Positions 47,200 to 60,231 are shown, numbered from the stretch's first letter. The stretch is DNA of 64,000 nucleotides from Rhyacophila brunnea (GCA_022495005.1 JAGYXB010001010.1:930001-994000), one strand, 5' to 3'. Program-made: numbers and translations. The notes: generated by a model not told the origin, from the sequence alone.

Positions 47200-48104
47200 T
47201 TTAACTATCGTTGATGGAGCCATATATCGTCCAGATATATGGTTCCTATAAACTACAACTATAAACTACACGAAACTCTTTCTTATGGATGTAAAGATTT
47301 TTAAAGAATAGCATGTGGGTTTTCATCAGTGACGTCCCTAGACAAAATGCCGCGCCTAGGCAGTGCCAAAATGTCGCCACATTTTTTTTGTACAGTACCT
47401 TTTATCATCCTTTCATGAATCCAATATCTAAGAAAGTTTAGGTAGCTATTTCTATATATACCTAATGATTGTCTTTGATATGCCGCCCTTTGGGTAACTG
47501 CCGCCTCCAAGCGACGCTCAATCTGCCTACCCCCACGGGACGTCACTGGTTTTCATAACGGTACTCCAAATACGACAATTGTGCTTATTTACGAAGCCAT
47601 TTAACTAAAAATGGGCTTCATCTTGAAAATGAATTTTTCATGAAAATAATGGGTCTGTTTCCAGTTGCTCCAAAGCCCAATCAGCAAAATTTCGACGCAC
47701 CAAATTCGGCTTAAGTTTTGTTTTAACTATATTTTATACGCATATGTAAACAAAAATCTTTATAAATAATATTCCATGTAGTGTCATAATAAAGTAAAAG
47801 TTCTAGAGAACTATGTGTAATTGATTGTTCTGAATTTTTACCCACACTTTGATTCACAATATCGATATTTTCAGCAATAGGTACATTTACGTTTATGGCG
47901 AGGTGGATTCTGAAAATCTGAATCTGAATCTGAAAAAAATACCATTTGACTTCGATTTAATCACGACTAGTAAGCTCTGTAAGTCGATTATTTTGACCAT
48001 AAATTTCACGTAATGCCCGAAATGTAGCTCGAATCGATTCATTATTATTATAGTAAACTTTAACAATTTCTATTGGTACGCTGTACAACTGTGTATCTTT
48101 CCAT
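47200..48104 (-). pseudogene. Fossil Tc1/mariner-superfamily transposase, split by a hAT MITE
   Basis: From ATG at 48104 the minus strand gives MERYTVVQRTNRN, then with frameshifts IVKVYYNNNESIRATFRALR, IYGQNNRLTE, later NQSVGKNSEQSITHSS, LKPNLVRRNFADWALEQLET, HFQDEAHF-stop-LNGFVNKHNCRIW and, after the MITE, YENPHAI. This order (HTH start MERYT, RRxFADW, DEAHF with the catalytic acid, NxxNCRIW, ENPH) follows a common insect IS630-Tc1-mariner transposase group. At least four stops or shifts; dead. The DEAHF aspartate is retained; the second and third catalytic positions beyond ENPH were not found. Confidence 0.85.
47327..47548. mobile_element. 222-bp hAT MITE inserted in the fossil transposase
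   Basis: Ends CAGTGACGTCCC and GGGACGTCACTG are perfect inverted tips. Perfect 8-bp target duplication GTTTTCAT (47319-47326 and 47549-47556). Same family as 5811-6198, opposite orientation, shorter centre. It interrupts the transposase fossil between its CRIW and ENPH blocks. Confidence 0.96.
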
Positions 48105-48209
48105 GATGATTTCCCAAGCACTAATTTCCACAAAAATGTAAATTTTAGTGGAAATTAGAAAAAATGGCCGCTATAACTCCTTAAAAACCCCGTGCTCATT
48201 ATACACTTA

Positions 48210-48516
48210 CTTTATTCTATTCAGGCGGCCAAAAGCAAGGAAACAGACAAGAGTATGCGATGTAATAGAGTTCGTTAAAGGTCACAAATGGAAAAGGGCT
48301 GGACACATAGCTCGAAGAAGGGACAATTGTTGGACAAATCTAGTCATGCAGTGTTACCCAAGAGGTACAAAACGTCTGCAAGGTAGACCTAGAGGCCGCT
48401 GGATCGATGAAATGATAAAGTTTTGTGGAAGTACGTGGCATCGCAACGCACAGGACCGAGAGAAGTGGAATCAGCTTGAAGAGGCCTTCACCCAGCAGTG
48501 GATAGATTCAGGCTGA
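48210..48516 (+). mobile_element. LINE reverse-transcriptase C-terminal end, 5'-truncated
   Basis: One open frame reads KGHKWKRAGHIARRRDNCWT, PRGTKRLQGRPRGRWIDEMI, WHRNAQDREKWNQLEEAFTQ and QWIDSG-stop at 48516. This is the canonical C-terminus of lepidopteran endonuclease/reverse-transcriptase LINEs ('WKWAGHIAR..D.RW', 'GRP..RW.D', 'W...AQDR..W..LEEA'). A (GAT)n tail follows (48515-48540). Upstream no more of the ORF is present. The Met start in front is chance. Confidence 0.85.
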
Positions 48517-49675
48517 TGATGATGATTATGTTGATGATGATACCAAAAATGATTATTTTTATTTGCTATATCATGTATTCATTTCCAGATTTTATAACTT
48601 CGTCTGAATATTTTCTATCATTCGTCCCTTCTTATTTCCAATTCTGCTCTTTATTCTAGTATTAGTTAGTATTAGTTATTATAATATGTATAAAATATCA
48701 ATCTTCATTAAAAATGCAGTCAGTAATTTTAGTAAAACGAATGAGAAATAACTTACATTTAGTTGAAGCACTCGCTTATGCGATATTTAGTTAAGTTGAT
48801 TGGATCTGTGTGATCTTGAAAGTAAGTAACCACCATCTGATGAGTATTTACAAACGCCCTCATCTTCGGTTTGTTTGAAGCTGCAATGCTTCAGTGGTAA
48901 ATTCGATGAGATGAGGGTTGAGAGTAATATCGATTTCCATCCACTTCAAACTTCGATAGGCATTCAGAGGATTTAAGCTCGCATATATGAGCTGTTCCGG
49001 TTATATCAGGCCGATCATGCTTAGCCTGTATTCAATTAAAAGTTACCTGTCTAGCATCAGTCTGATAATTAAGCGCTGCGAAACAAAACAATCTCTTCGC
49101 ATTGAAGTAGATTATATCACGTAGTTAACTACATTGTTAAATAAAAAATTTATTTGCCGTAGTTTTAATTTGAAAAAATAGGAAATAATATAATTGCTGT
49201 ATTAATGGTTAAATAAGTACAAGCCACACATATGTAAAACATGATTTATTTATTAAAAAAATATATATTTTTGACATTACAGTTCATGACATGAGATTTA
49301 AATTAAAAAAAACTGATTCTTTTCAAACAAGTAAACTACATACCTGTCTAATATATCGTAAATAACCTCACAAGAGAAAAAAGAAAACGTAAACAATGTT
49401 ATACAATAAGCTGATATAATAATATATATAAAAAATACACAGTGCATCACAGAAAATGACTTTTGTGAGCGCATTGACCAGTCTCGCACACCATGTATTT
49501 AATATCAGTTACCACGTTAAAAGTAGAGTATGGAGATATCTTGACGCCGGTTAGCGATTGAGATAGGTACTTAATTTAAAACACAAAATCTAATTGGAAA
49601 AAAATAACGCATTTTATTAAGCATTTCAAGATTTAAAAAAAAACTACTAGTTAATTTAATCGTAATTAGATAGCA

Positions 49676-49748
49676 CGCATGTAGCTCAGTTGGTAAATCA
49701 CATTGTCGCGAATCAAGTAAATACGGGCTTGAGTTCTATCAGGGGGTG
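49676..49748 (+). other. tRNA-like segment
   Basis: TGTAGCTCAGTTGGTAAATC is a near-perfect A box and GGGCTTGAGTTCTATC a weak B box 45 bases later. The acceptor stem does not close, so this is a tRNA pseudogene or SINE head rather than a working tRNA. Confidence 0.4.
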
Positions 49749-50565
49749 TATTTTTTTCAAAGATTTTTCTAGTGGGTATAATATATCTGAGGTATTTTCA
49801 AATTACGTATGTTCAATAAAGAAGATTACATTCTCATATCTTGATTTTATTAAGAAATAAACTGCTGAGTATTAAAAGTTATAACCGATTACACTACATG
49901 GACTTTTACAAAAGTCCAATGTAATTGTAGCAATGTACCTATCTAAATATGTGTTTGCTCTTCTTGTCATCCTTCAAACACTAAAATGATTAATAAAAAT
50001 ACAAATATTTTAAAGAATCGTTAATATACTACAATAGTCAGTTATTTTAGAATTTTATTTAGGTATCGTAGACCGTTCTAAGGATGGGATTATAGCCTAA
50101 AACCGTTGTCAACACAAATAACTCAAGTTTTATAGAATTGACAACGAAAACTTGGATTTATAACCATTATCTAATATACCGATTTAATTGTATATCTTAT
50201 ATATAATAATAATAATAATAATAAACTATTACCTATATTATTATTAAAACAATACGTTAAAGCAGAAATATTGAAGATAGTTATGTTAAAATCGCATATT
50301 TGACTATAAATTGATTTACTCCACTTATTCATTTATCTTCCCTCAACCCTTAGTTCTTCAAATATAATACGTTAATACTCTCAACTGAACGAACTTAAGG
50401 AACTTAAGGAAAATTAAATTTTAAGGGTACCTAATTGCAGATAGTTTGTACTATTTAATAGAAATTGGTTGTAACAACTTGGGTTTCTCTTTACTGGATC
50501 TTCAGGTTGTGTATATTTTACACAATATGCAAAAAAATAATTTTCGTATAAATTTAATATACCGA

Positions 50566-53500
50566 CGTGCCCTAGAAAAACCATGATAAGTCTGAAAATA
50601 GCGTTTTAAGTTTTATTAGCTTTTTATAATATCATATTTTTTGTGCATGTCCTGTAAAAATTTCAGGTCTCTAGCATAAAAATTGACAAAGTTAGGTTTT
50701 CGACAATGGTGCTCTATATCTACATATCGCATCGACCAAATTTGTGTTCACATAAATATCCGAGGAGTATAGTCATATATCAATAAAAAAAGTGTACTGC
50801 GTTTTATTTTACGAGTAAGAAGGTTGTTATACTTGCTATAACAGTCTTTAACGGAGATCCTAATATACGGCATGGTTTATATTGACCTATCACATTAGTT
50901 TCGAAAAATATATTGGTTTATCTTCGGAAAATATTGGAATTTGCAGTAGGTAAATGCAGTTTTAGTTAAAAAGCTACTCACTAGTCACTAGTACTAGTGT
51001 TTTATTATCAAAATATTATATTATTGAATATAAAACAAACAAAATAGAAAAGAATTATTTTGTACTAATATAGGTAGGTACTTTTACTATACTAGGACAC
51101 AGTAATAATGTTTAAATATTAATTTTGATTCATCAGCCAATTTCAATCCACCGCAAAATAAAGACCTCCACAAGCTTTCTTCGACTATTTTCGGTTAATA
51201 ACTCTTCTACTTAGATACCCAAAAAACAATGTTGTAGGTAATGTTTAAGTTTGAAATTGTTATATTATTTGATATTAAACAAATATCCAATAGAAAACGA
51301 TATGGATATATCATTATAATAATTCACTGTTTAAATTATTTAGATGAGTAAAAAAAGTATGTAAATTATAAATAAATTTAATTTAAATAAATACCCAGCA
51401 GAAAACGACATATTTTAATAATATGTTACCCACCCACTCCACCCTTCGCCACTGAGGTACATACTCCAAGCACAAATTGAAAAACAATATGTATCTATTT
51501 TTAAGACCCATGATTCGAACTCGGAACCCACAATGCTATAGGCCGATGTTTATACCTAAAATCTTATGTTTTAACTTCAAAACATTATTTTGTTTTCGGT
51601 ACAGCATGACACATTTTTATTAAATTAGTCTTGTAGATAGATAATAACAACCATGCAGTATTTTCATGTTTAAATTACAAAATATTTTATTATTTAAAAG
51701 AAAGGACTTATCTAGCTAGCAAATACAAGAGAGTTTATTTTATTATTCTTTTAGTAAAATTCTTACTAATTACGAAATAATATTTATGACTTAAGAAAGT
51801 GAAAAAAATCATTTTTATTATTACAAATGGTGAGAATTTCCGAAAGGCTTACTAATTGATTTGTACACATTGGGACCAACTTAAGCTCATTGTAAAACCT
51901 AAATACGTCCGACGTGTTAATTTTATGTTTGCAATAATATAAAAGGGTATATATTATTTTTACTTTGTACATTGAATATTTCTCGAAAACGAGCTCTGTG
52001 GATTATAAATTATTATTACATGTCGGTCACCTAAAAGAAAAGATTAGCCGGGTTTTTTGAAAACTTATTTTATCTATTATTTTCAATAGAATTTTACCGA
52101 AAAACGTGTAATATAATAGTCAGTTTATGAATCATTTATTGTTGTCTAGAATCTAGGTAAATAATATGTATGAGATGGGATTAACATGTGGTATCCCCGG
52201 TAGGTAAAATATATAACAAAATATCAATTGGTTTTGAAAAATCTAGTACCAACTGTCATATATACATACCTCGTATTAATTTATTGAATATGATTGTTTT
52301 AAAATATGAAAACTAGCAAAAATAGTAATTATTATTTTATCTAAGTTAAATCGGTCGGAGTTATACAATTTTTAGATCGATCAAAATAAGTTTAATAAAG
52401 TGATATGAATGACAACGAATATTAAACGATGTTTTGTTGATAAATAAAAAAACTCTACGTAATCGATTGGATTAGATAACATAATGTATCATTTAAAGAA
52501 AATACTACTTGAAAGCCAAACGTTTAGAAAAATGCAGATTCGTACCACGATTATTTAAATTTTAAACTAAATATTACAATGTTGGGGAGGTACATACTTA
52601 TTTTAACTTTTCAATTATATTAATGCAATCATGACACCTCGTATTAATTAACATAACTGACCTTAATTAAGACGTACTTATACTGATGTTTCATGATTTA
52701 TGTTGACAATTAAATGTCATCCATCTATGTTTACTAATCGGTAATTAAACAATAAACATTAGAAAAACACAACGATAGTTAATATGATCACTGGATAAAT
52801 ATTTATAAGCTTATAATTACAATTTTACAAGATCAATTACCTACAGAAAGATATTATGTTGCAAAAATTGAATTGAAAAAAGAGAATAGAAGGTAGGTAC
52901 TGAAAAGGTTATCACTTATCACTCTTGTTACATAAGAACTACATAATGTTGTATCAATGTTATTTTAGATAGGTAATTACCTAATCGTGATTATAGAATG
53001 TGTATGTAATACAATCCTAGTATAAATTTTATATGAATTTAACTTCTGCTGAACATTTTAATAATGCGATCTCATTTGATAACGAAAGTGAATTCAGCTG
53101 TCTTTAAATAATAATTATTAGGTTATAAATAACACTTTCCTTAGGTTTATTAGTATTAAAATTTTTGAAACTAATAAACCTACTTAAATATATTTTTTCC
53201 AACATTTCGATGCTTTGGTAGGTACATTTGTGCCAAATTGTTATGTATAATATTATATTCCACTAGTTATTTAATATTTTTGTAGTTTTGTATTGAACAA
53301 TAATAATTATGTGTGTTCTAAAGTGATATTTACTAATTTAATTCACTCAGTATATCCTTTATGTAAACTATTAACGAACTTACAATGATTTATTTAATGA
53401 AATATATTATCTCTCTGGTTTCGATAATTGTACTGAATATTAATTAAATTAAAATTGTTCTACTGATATACATGACCATTAACATTATATTGTTTTTTTC

Positions 53501-54236
53501 TATCTATTCTATATTTTTAATGAAAAATTTGTTACGAAGTAGGTATAAAAAATAGATATTTTATTGATGGTGTAGTATGTAGTGTTATGTACTAATTTCT
53601 TCATAACTTCTTTATTATTCCATTATAAACATTTTTCCTAAATGTTTATTATTTCGTAATGTACATATTCTGATTATTTATAAAAATATCAATAATATTT
53701 TGCAAAAAAACATAAAAAGTCATACTTAAATACATTTAAATTATAAAAACTCCGTATAAAAATATATATATATCAATATGTCCCTATATCCCTTGTTAAG
53801 ATTTTCAATGTCAATTTTTCCGTAAAAGAGCGTTATAACTATAGTTGTAATTAATAAAATCGTATAGAGTAAGAAAAATGAGACGTAAAATAAGGTTTCT
53901 ATCTCAGAATATGAATGTGTTATGCGGAGTCAGTAATCTATTTCGTCCGCGCAAAAGCATGTTGAATCGAGTCGAAATATAAAGTGCGTAATATTATTCC
54001 AAATAAAAACGATTTTTGGACATTATCTCAGCTGTTAATTAATTAATCACCATTAAATTTTGATAGGAATATAGTCCATAAAATGGTCTATCTGATTTAC
54101 TTAAATAAGATAAGAAAAAACTTACTCATTTTATATGATGAATTTAATAGCGTAAATATTTTAGTTTTTTCGCTCTCCTGAACATTTATGATTTTAGACT
54201 TATCATGGTTTTTCCTGGGGCCGTCGATACGAACTA
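50566..54236. other. Pair of ~38-bp inverted ends 3.67 kb apart
   Basis: CGACGTGCCCTAGAAAAACC and ATGATAAGTCTGAAAATA at 50566 recur inverted at 54199-54236 as CGACGGCCCCAGGAAAAACC and ATGATAAGTCTAAAAT. They could be the ends of one old DNA transposon or two solo ends. No transposase is recognisable between them and no target duplication is clear. Confidence 0.45.
51434..51548 (-). repeat. tRNA-headed SINE fragment
   Basis: Inverted body (CAAATTGAAAAACAATATGT) and head (GATTCGAACTCGGAACCC, TATAGGCCGATG) of the family defined at 34619-34880. Lacks the 3' hairpin. Confidence 0.7.
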
Positions 54237-54339
54237 AACAATTACAAAATATATATTAAGTATTGTTATTTGTTTTAGAGCGCGTTCAAAAAAAATCTTC
54301 GACATCTTTATTTTAGTGTATATAATTATTTTCCTCTTG

Positions 54340-54860
54340 ACAGTTTCTAACCGACTAACTTTCTTCAAGGCATGCTCGCCTCTTGAAGCTCGTAGGTCAC
54401 TTCTGGTCATAAAGAATTTTCCCTGCTCTCACGTGGTATAGTTTCCAATCCCGATATTCTGGAAATTTTGAATTTTTATGCACCATTCAATTACATGCGT
54501 GGTCGCAGCCATGACCTATTTTGGGTGAAAGCTGTTTCCTCATGTCATGCTCACCAGGCACCAATAACGAGGCCTGTGCGGCTGGTCAATGCACTCCCTA
54601 CAGATGTAGACATTTTTAGCGATGCATTATGTATTCTGTTTTTTAAATTCTATGTTATTGTTTAATTTGTATTTTTTTTAATTATTGTTGTTTTTTTTTT
54701 TTCCATAGAATATTTTTTTTTTGTTTTTTTTTCTCTACCTTGTTTTTTCTCTAGTTGATTTACTTGTACTTTTATTCTAACTATCATGTTGTGAATGTCT
54801 TGAATTAATAATGTGTTATGTGCTCAACGTGTCTTTTTTAAATAAATAAATAAATTATTC
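54340..54860 (+). mobile_element. 5'-truncated LINE end with (AAAT)n tail
   Basis: The plus strand codes MRGRSHDLFWVKAVSSCHAH, then PITRPVRLVNALPTDVDIFS, the C-terminus of a Jockey/R1-like reverse transcriptase ORF ('PTRPVRL.NALP...DIFS'). A T-rich 3' region follows, with CATGTTGTGAATGTCTTGAA and terminal AAATAAATAAATAAA at 54839-54855. The same tail occurs at 8040-8190 and partly at 41850. Confidence 0.75.
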
Positions 54861-54869
54861 AGTAATGGA

Positions 54870-56850
54870 CCTAGACATTGGAAGTCGTCAAGCGTTGACA
54901 TTTTAAAGTAATAATTTTATTGCATAATATTGCTCAACATAGGAAATCAGTATAAATACATAATGAAATGAAATAATATTTTTAACCACTGCACTAATAA
55001 TTGATTCACATTAAACTAAGTAAGTATGTGATATTGTATTAAAAGTTATATAGGTACATTTAGTTTTATTTCAACTAATGAAATAAATACTTTGATAACA
55101 TATTATATTAATAGCTGTTATTATGTTAATAATTAAAGACCTAAAGATCTTTATGACGTCATATATAACACACTTAATTATTGTAAAGGAAAGCTAATAC
55201 CAGTTTATAGCAGCTTATAAAAGCAATAATTCTAAGGGATGTGCCTCTACGGTTCCATGTTTATACGTTTGTGTGTGCTTACGTACTGGCGTAGACCAAA
55301 TTTATTTTATTTACAAGTGCCCTAGAAGCCATTACTGTTTGAAAATTAAAGCGCTTATAGAATTAATTAAAGGTGATGCTGTAACAACGCTGAGATATTA
55401 ACATTTAATTTCATAAAAACCATTAAATCTTACGTAAAATATACATTGCTTAATAGTTGTAGTTTTAATGTGGTAAATGTGAATATAAGATATTCATATT
55501 ATATTATAAATGAAAAGAAAAAATAAATATACATTGATGGCGCTTTTTGTAGTGGACTGTATAATTTGAATGTGATGGTGAATGGTGGATCTAGGGGTGG
55601 GGGTGATTTAACAGGATGCGAGAAACTGACCTTTTATGATGTTGATGTTTGCTCCGTGGTCTGGTTGCACTATAACTCGCGCGTTATTGTTCGGTGGGTT
55701 ACCCGGTGTGTGGCACTTGACGGTACACTATTTATAGATGATATGTGAGGTTGATGAATGATGATGATAGGTTGTATGATTGATGGATGCTACGTTCACT
55801 CAAACCGTAATAGGCTTAGTGCAACGAAGGTCGAACATATATGATTTGCCTCGCGGTCTATCATGCCCCGTGACTGCCGGTCACTTTGTTTTGTGACAAT
55901 AATACTGGGATTTGAGGGAGGTGGGAAGTAAGAATTACGGCCACCATAATTTGGTGCAACCATACATTATCATTTATTTTCATCGATACCTCAATAATTG
56001 ATAAAGCACAAAAAAGTTTCAATCTGTACAAAAAATATGTTTAAATTATTTTTCTAATACATAAGTGTGTTTTTTAGGTTGTTCCACATTATGTTAATAG
56101 GTGGTAAATGATAAGTCTATGATGCATGTGAGTTGATTATAATACTCGTAACTACGTTAGCCGAGGTTATTTACGGGTGGACCAAGGTTTCTAATAATAT
56201 TACTAACATGATTACAGGCGACGAACGGTATTTTAATGACATCCCTACATAATATGCTAATCAATTTTTTCAATACCGAATATACAACAAGAAAAAATAG
56301 AAACAATATATAACTGCATTTATATACGGTTATTTTAGCTTACAAAATATTATTTAATTACTATGTACAACATATCATAGATTACTTATAATACTTTTAT
56401 ATGATAATTTATTATAATTAATAAGTTTTTACTCCGTTTCCAAGTCAGACTCTCCTCAGTTTGCGAGACGAGCACTAGATAGTCTTAAACATATTATTAT
56501 ATTCTGTAGGTAGAATAACCTCTATCAGAGCTCCATAAGAGCTCTCTCTGTGTGGACAGACAGAATCAAGAAAATCTTTATGTTTTTCACTTGTACATGA
56601 TCTACAAATGCCGAATACCAAGAATTGTGGATGCAACATGTGGAGAAGGCTTCCAAATGGTCAAATCGTCCAGGTCACGATCCTGAGTCATGAGATCTCT
56701 GTGAAGAAAAAGAAGAATAGTTAGCAAATAAAATAGTCTGTAGGTATATGTATGCTCTTTAGAATTCGTGTTATTATTTATTTAAATATACCTATTCTTT
56801 CCACAAAATATATAAATCATTTATAAAAACATTTTTTTCTTGAGCTTATT
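54870..56850. other. Intronic stretch without recognised features
   Basis: AT-rich, with one GC-richer patch (55560-55900) carrying a 60-codon plus-strand frame and GATGATGATAGG repeats. I recognise no domain and see no good splice pair around it. Confidence 0.4.
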
Positions 56851-56937
56851 ATCTTCTTTTAAAATGAATAAAGTATGAAAGCTCCCAGACAACAAATGAG
56901 AAAAGTTCTGAGTGTAAATTTTATGAACTTTTTATAG

Positions 56938-57061
56938 AATATTGACGACGAATGGCGGCGGTGAATTAGAGGGAAACGGAAGTGAAGAAAATCTATCCGA
57001 GAGGCTGCCGGGGTATCAGCGAATCGTTTTTCCACGGGAACAAAATTTGCTCGATTTACTG
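56938..57061 (+). CDS. Candidate second coding exon of the unidentified plus-strand gene
   Basis: The acceptor GAACTTTTTATAG is followed by 124 bases with one sensible open frame, then CTG|GTAAGC, a strong donor. In the phase demanded by exon 44762-44922 (AG|A = Arg) it reads ILTTNGGGELEGNGSEENLS, then ERLPGYQRIVFPREQNLLDL and L, 41 codons ending on a codon boundary. The other plus frame at the start hits TGA after eight codons. It is acidic and probably partly disordered. The 78-codon minus-strand frame across the same bases is a shadow. The next exon must start in phase 0 further right; none is convincing before 64000. Family unknown. Confidence 0.58.
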
Positions 57062-58389
57062 GTAAGCTTTCACCATTTTCCGACTCACCTGACAAATCGC
57101 ATTCGTTCCCATTGATAATTCAATTTAAACTTCTATGCAAAGGCACGGTAAGAAGTTTATTCTTTATGTTATAAATGTATTCCTACAGATAAGTGGCGGA
57201 CTACAAATACTTCCCATAAATTAAATATAAATGGCACAACTTAATATCATCATTAATTGACGATACTGATAAAATTAACACATTTTTCAATTCTTCTTCT
57301 AGACGATGACTTAATTATGATATTTTGTATTAAAATGCATATTTATTTATCTTAATTTAACATATTCCTAAATTAATTAGCAAATATATATCTTAACATA
57401 GAAACCGTAACTTTCTAATTTATCCGTCTCCATGTGAAGTACCTACCTATATTTTAAAAAAACCTTTTTAATTATAATTTGGTATATTAATTCGGAGATT
57501 TAAAGAGAAGTATTATGCTATTATCTAGCGATATAAAAGGAAGCATGCGATTTAATATAAATTACACAATTTCCACCGTGATTAAATCAAAACTTATTTT
57601 AAATCATTAAAAATTTAAAAAAATAATTGAATTCAAATGTAAACTTACAAGTAATAAAAATCGTTATGAAATGTGCGTTCATTCAACGGTATTTTTCTAT
57701 TCTTATTTTATGATTGTTATTATCATTAAAATAATATAGTTTCGTAAATAAAAACGGGTTAATATATTATTATAATAAGTAGTTGTAATGTATTTGAATA
57801 AAAAAAAATATTAATTTTTTTAAATGTGTACAACTTGAAATCTCCTTTATTTATATCGAATGCAGTTTCGGTATGGTCACAATACCGACGATTGATTCAT
57901 TTTATTGTATAGGAAGATTGTTGGTGAAAATATATACTTAATTAAAATTTAAAAAAAATATATGGCACCTTCTTAACTATTTGACAATATAACTTTAAAC
58001 GGATAAAATCGGTTTTATCTCAGTGTAGAAGAAGAGTGCAAATTTCAAAAGTGTTTTAACCTGGAAAAACCCAATGTGTTATGGTTTTCACTTATTTTTT
58101 TTACTCAAGTGCGTTAAATTTAAACTTTTTTTATTCACAAGATTTAAGAAAATGACATTTAGAAAATCACAAGAGAAGGTCACCGATAACTGATCGTAAA
58201 TTTTGTGGTGTTTTTGCGAATACCACATTATTAATAATTATTGTATAAAAAATTTGAATTAAAAATTATTGACAAATTCAAGGATGCATCTTGCTCCTTG
58301 AAGCATCAAGAATTATTACCTATATTGTTAATACATACTTTGATTAAAAATCACAAAAGATGATCGGCAAAATTAATGAAATTGATGAC

Positions 58390-58470
58390 ACTTTGGTCGC
58401 ACAACTGGTAATTTCGTCACGATTAGGCCGGAATCCAATGGGTGCGGGTTCGAGTCTCATTTCGTAACAT
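58390..58470 (+). other. tRNA-like / SINE-head segment
   Basis: TTTGGTCGCACAACTGGTAA (A box) and GGTGCGGGTTCGAGTCTCAT (B box) lie at tRNA-like spacing. The acceptor stem is poor. Probably the head of a SINE that extends right, or a tRNA pseudogene. Confidence 0.42.
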
Positions 58471-59096
58471 TACAATAATAATATGTTTCTAAGGTTTTTC
58501 AGAGTATTTTCACTTACAATTGTTTGTAAACACGATTAAAATAAGTAAAATACTAATTTAATGACTTATTTAAGATGTCATGTTTGACAAAATGAAATAA
58601 GTTCTCGGGAAAATTGTATTGTTGATCATCATAATAATTAATACAAATTTTCAACAATTCAATTCGTGTTTATATAGAATTAATTAAAAGGATATGAATG
58701 AATCATTTCAAATTGTTCTTATATGTAGGTAATAGTAAGCTTTATTCTATTGTATGTATGATGTTTAGTGGGTGCTTATATTACATTTGAATATTATAGT
58801 ACCTACCGTATTATTACGGTATATTCTGGAAGCAAATTATTATTGCGATCACTTAGTAAGTAAACTGACTGACTCTATTCTGGCCGTCATATTAGCTAAC
58901 GCCGTATAATATACAGTCTTGAAATATTAATTTTCAATAACATTAGTTTCCATCAAATCATTATAAATGAGAAATATAGGCAAACTATTATAAGTATGTA
59001 TATTATGAATAATAGATTTTTAAGATGATTGCCTTTGATTATATGAAATTTTCTGAAATTGTTTATTATTACAAAATAATAGTGAAATAAATAAAT

Positions 59097-59765
59097 ATGT
59101 AATATACAATATTTGTTCCCTCATTTATTTTGATCGCACATTCCTGGTCGCAATCCTCAGCCGGACAGGAAATTCTTAGCACTTTTACAAAAATTACTAT
59201 ATTAACACCTGTCTGAATAATAATTACAATTGATTAATAGAATGACTAGTGTTTGTTAAAAGTAGAATACATGTTTTTATAACATTCAAGATCCTTTCTC
59301 TTCTTAGGCCAGAAATCAGTTTATCATCAGTCTCACTTAATAACCTCACAAATTCAGTACAAATTATTGTTTCAATCGATCTTCCGAATGATTTAATAAA
59401 GCATAAACATAGACAAGTAAACTTGTAGACTCATGTTGACCATCTGTCTCCATTGAGAAACATGGTTTTGAATTATTTCGTTGTGTTAAGGGCAGAATAG
59501 AACAATTTTTATTTTCACCTGACAACTCGATGATTGGGGTGACAGAATGACTTGACAAATGCAGCGCATCCTGTCAATGCTATCAGTTTAACATTTGCGT
59601 TTATAATGATAGTCATCAACTTATCAAAAACAACACGCATATAAACTTATGTATAATAGTGATATGATGCGTTTAATATGTAATATACAATATTTTTTTC
59701 CTCATTTATTTTGATCGCACATTCCTGGTCGCAATCCTCAGCCGGCCATGAAATTCTTAGCACCC
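59097..59765. repeat. Direct repeat pair of ~88 bp, 581 bp apart
   Basis: 59097-59184 and 59678-59765 share ATGTAATATACAATATTT, TTTTGATCGCACATTCCTGG, TCGCAATCCTCAGCCGG and GAAATTCTTAGCAC with only a few differences. The segment between is not itself repeated in the window. Confidence 0.9.
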
Positions 59766-60231
59766 TTGTAATTTAAGGCCTCCCGGGGACCAAGAAGCAT
59801 GCTTCTTGATTTTACAACTATCCACGTTTACAAATGCAGCTCCACTTAACTGTTCTGTGTGCCAAAGCGGAGATCAACATAATGAAATGATGAATGTTGG
59901 TATCTTAATAATACATGTAATATTTATAATATTATACGTACCTAATATAAACATAATAATACTATTATCACTTTAATTAATAGATAAATTTAATTATGAC
60001 ATTGTTGAGATATTGTATTGTGTAACTTAGTAAGAATAATTATTTATTTACAGTGGAAATAACAGGATTGCATTTATAAATTTCTTCATTACAATTATTA
60101 GTGAACTTAAATTTTAATTGATTTAAGTTTTGTACTATTCCATCTAAATAACTTGAAAACTTAAATCATTTAGAATTTAAATTCAAATTCCACCGATTAC
60201 TCTCGGTCCATAGTATTGATTTATTTTACAA

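Larger units (their letters stand above)
44923..56937 (+). other. Probable 12-kb intron of the plus-strand gene
   Basis: If the two exons belong together, this is one intron. It holds the inverted-repeat unit 45022-45424, a LINE relic (45560-45790), a hAT (46357-46877), the nested Tc1/mariner fossil with its MITE (47200-48104), LINE ends (48210-48516, 54340-54860), a tRNA-like segment (49676), a SINE fragment (51434-51548) and a pair of inverted ends (50566, 54234). An extra exon cannot be excluded. Confidence 0.45.

Noticed and set aside
49676..49748. Functional tRNA gene
   Set aside because: Good A box but weak B box and no closing acceptor stem; likewise the tRNA-like segments at 7430, 24905, 58390 and 63085.
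56859..57095. 78-codon minus-strand open frame starting MSGESENGESLP
   Set aside because: It covers the plus-strand exon 56938-57061, which has proper splice sites and phase; the frame is most simply its antisense shadow.
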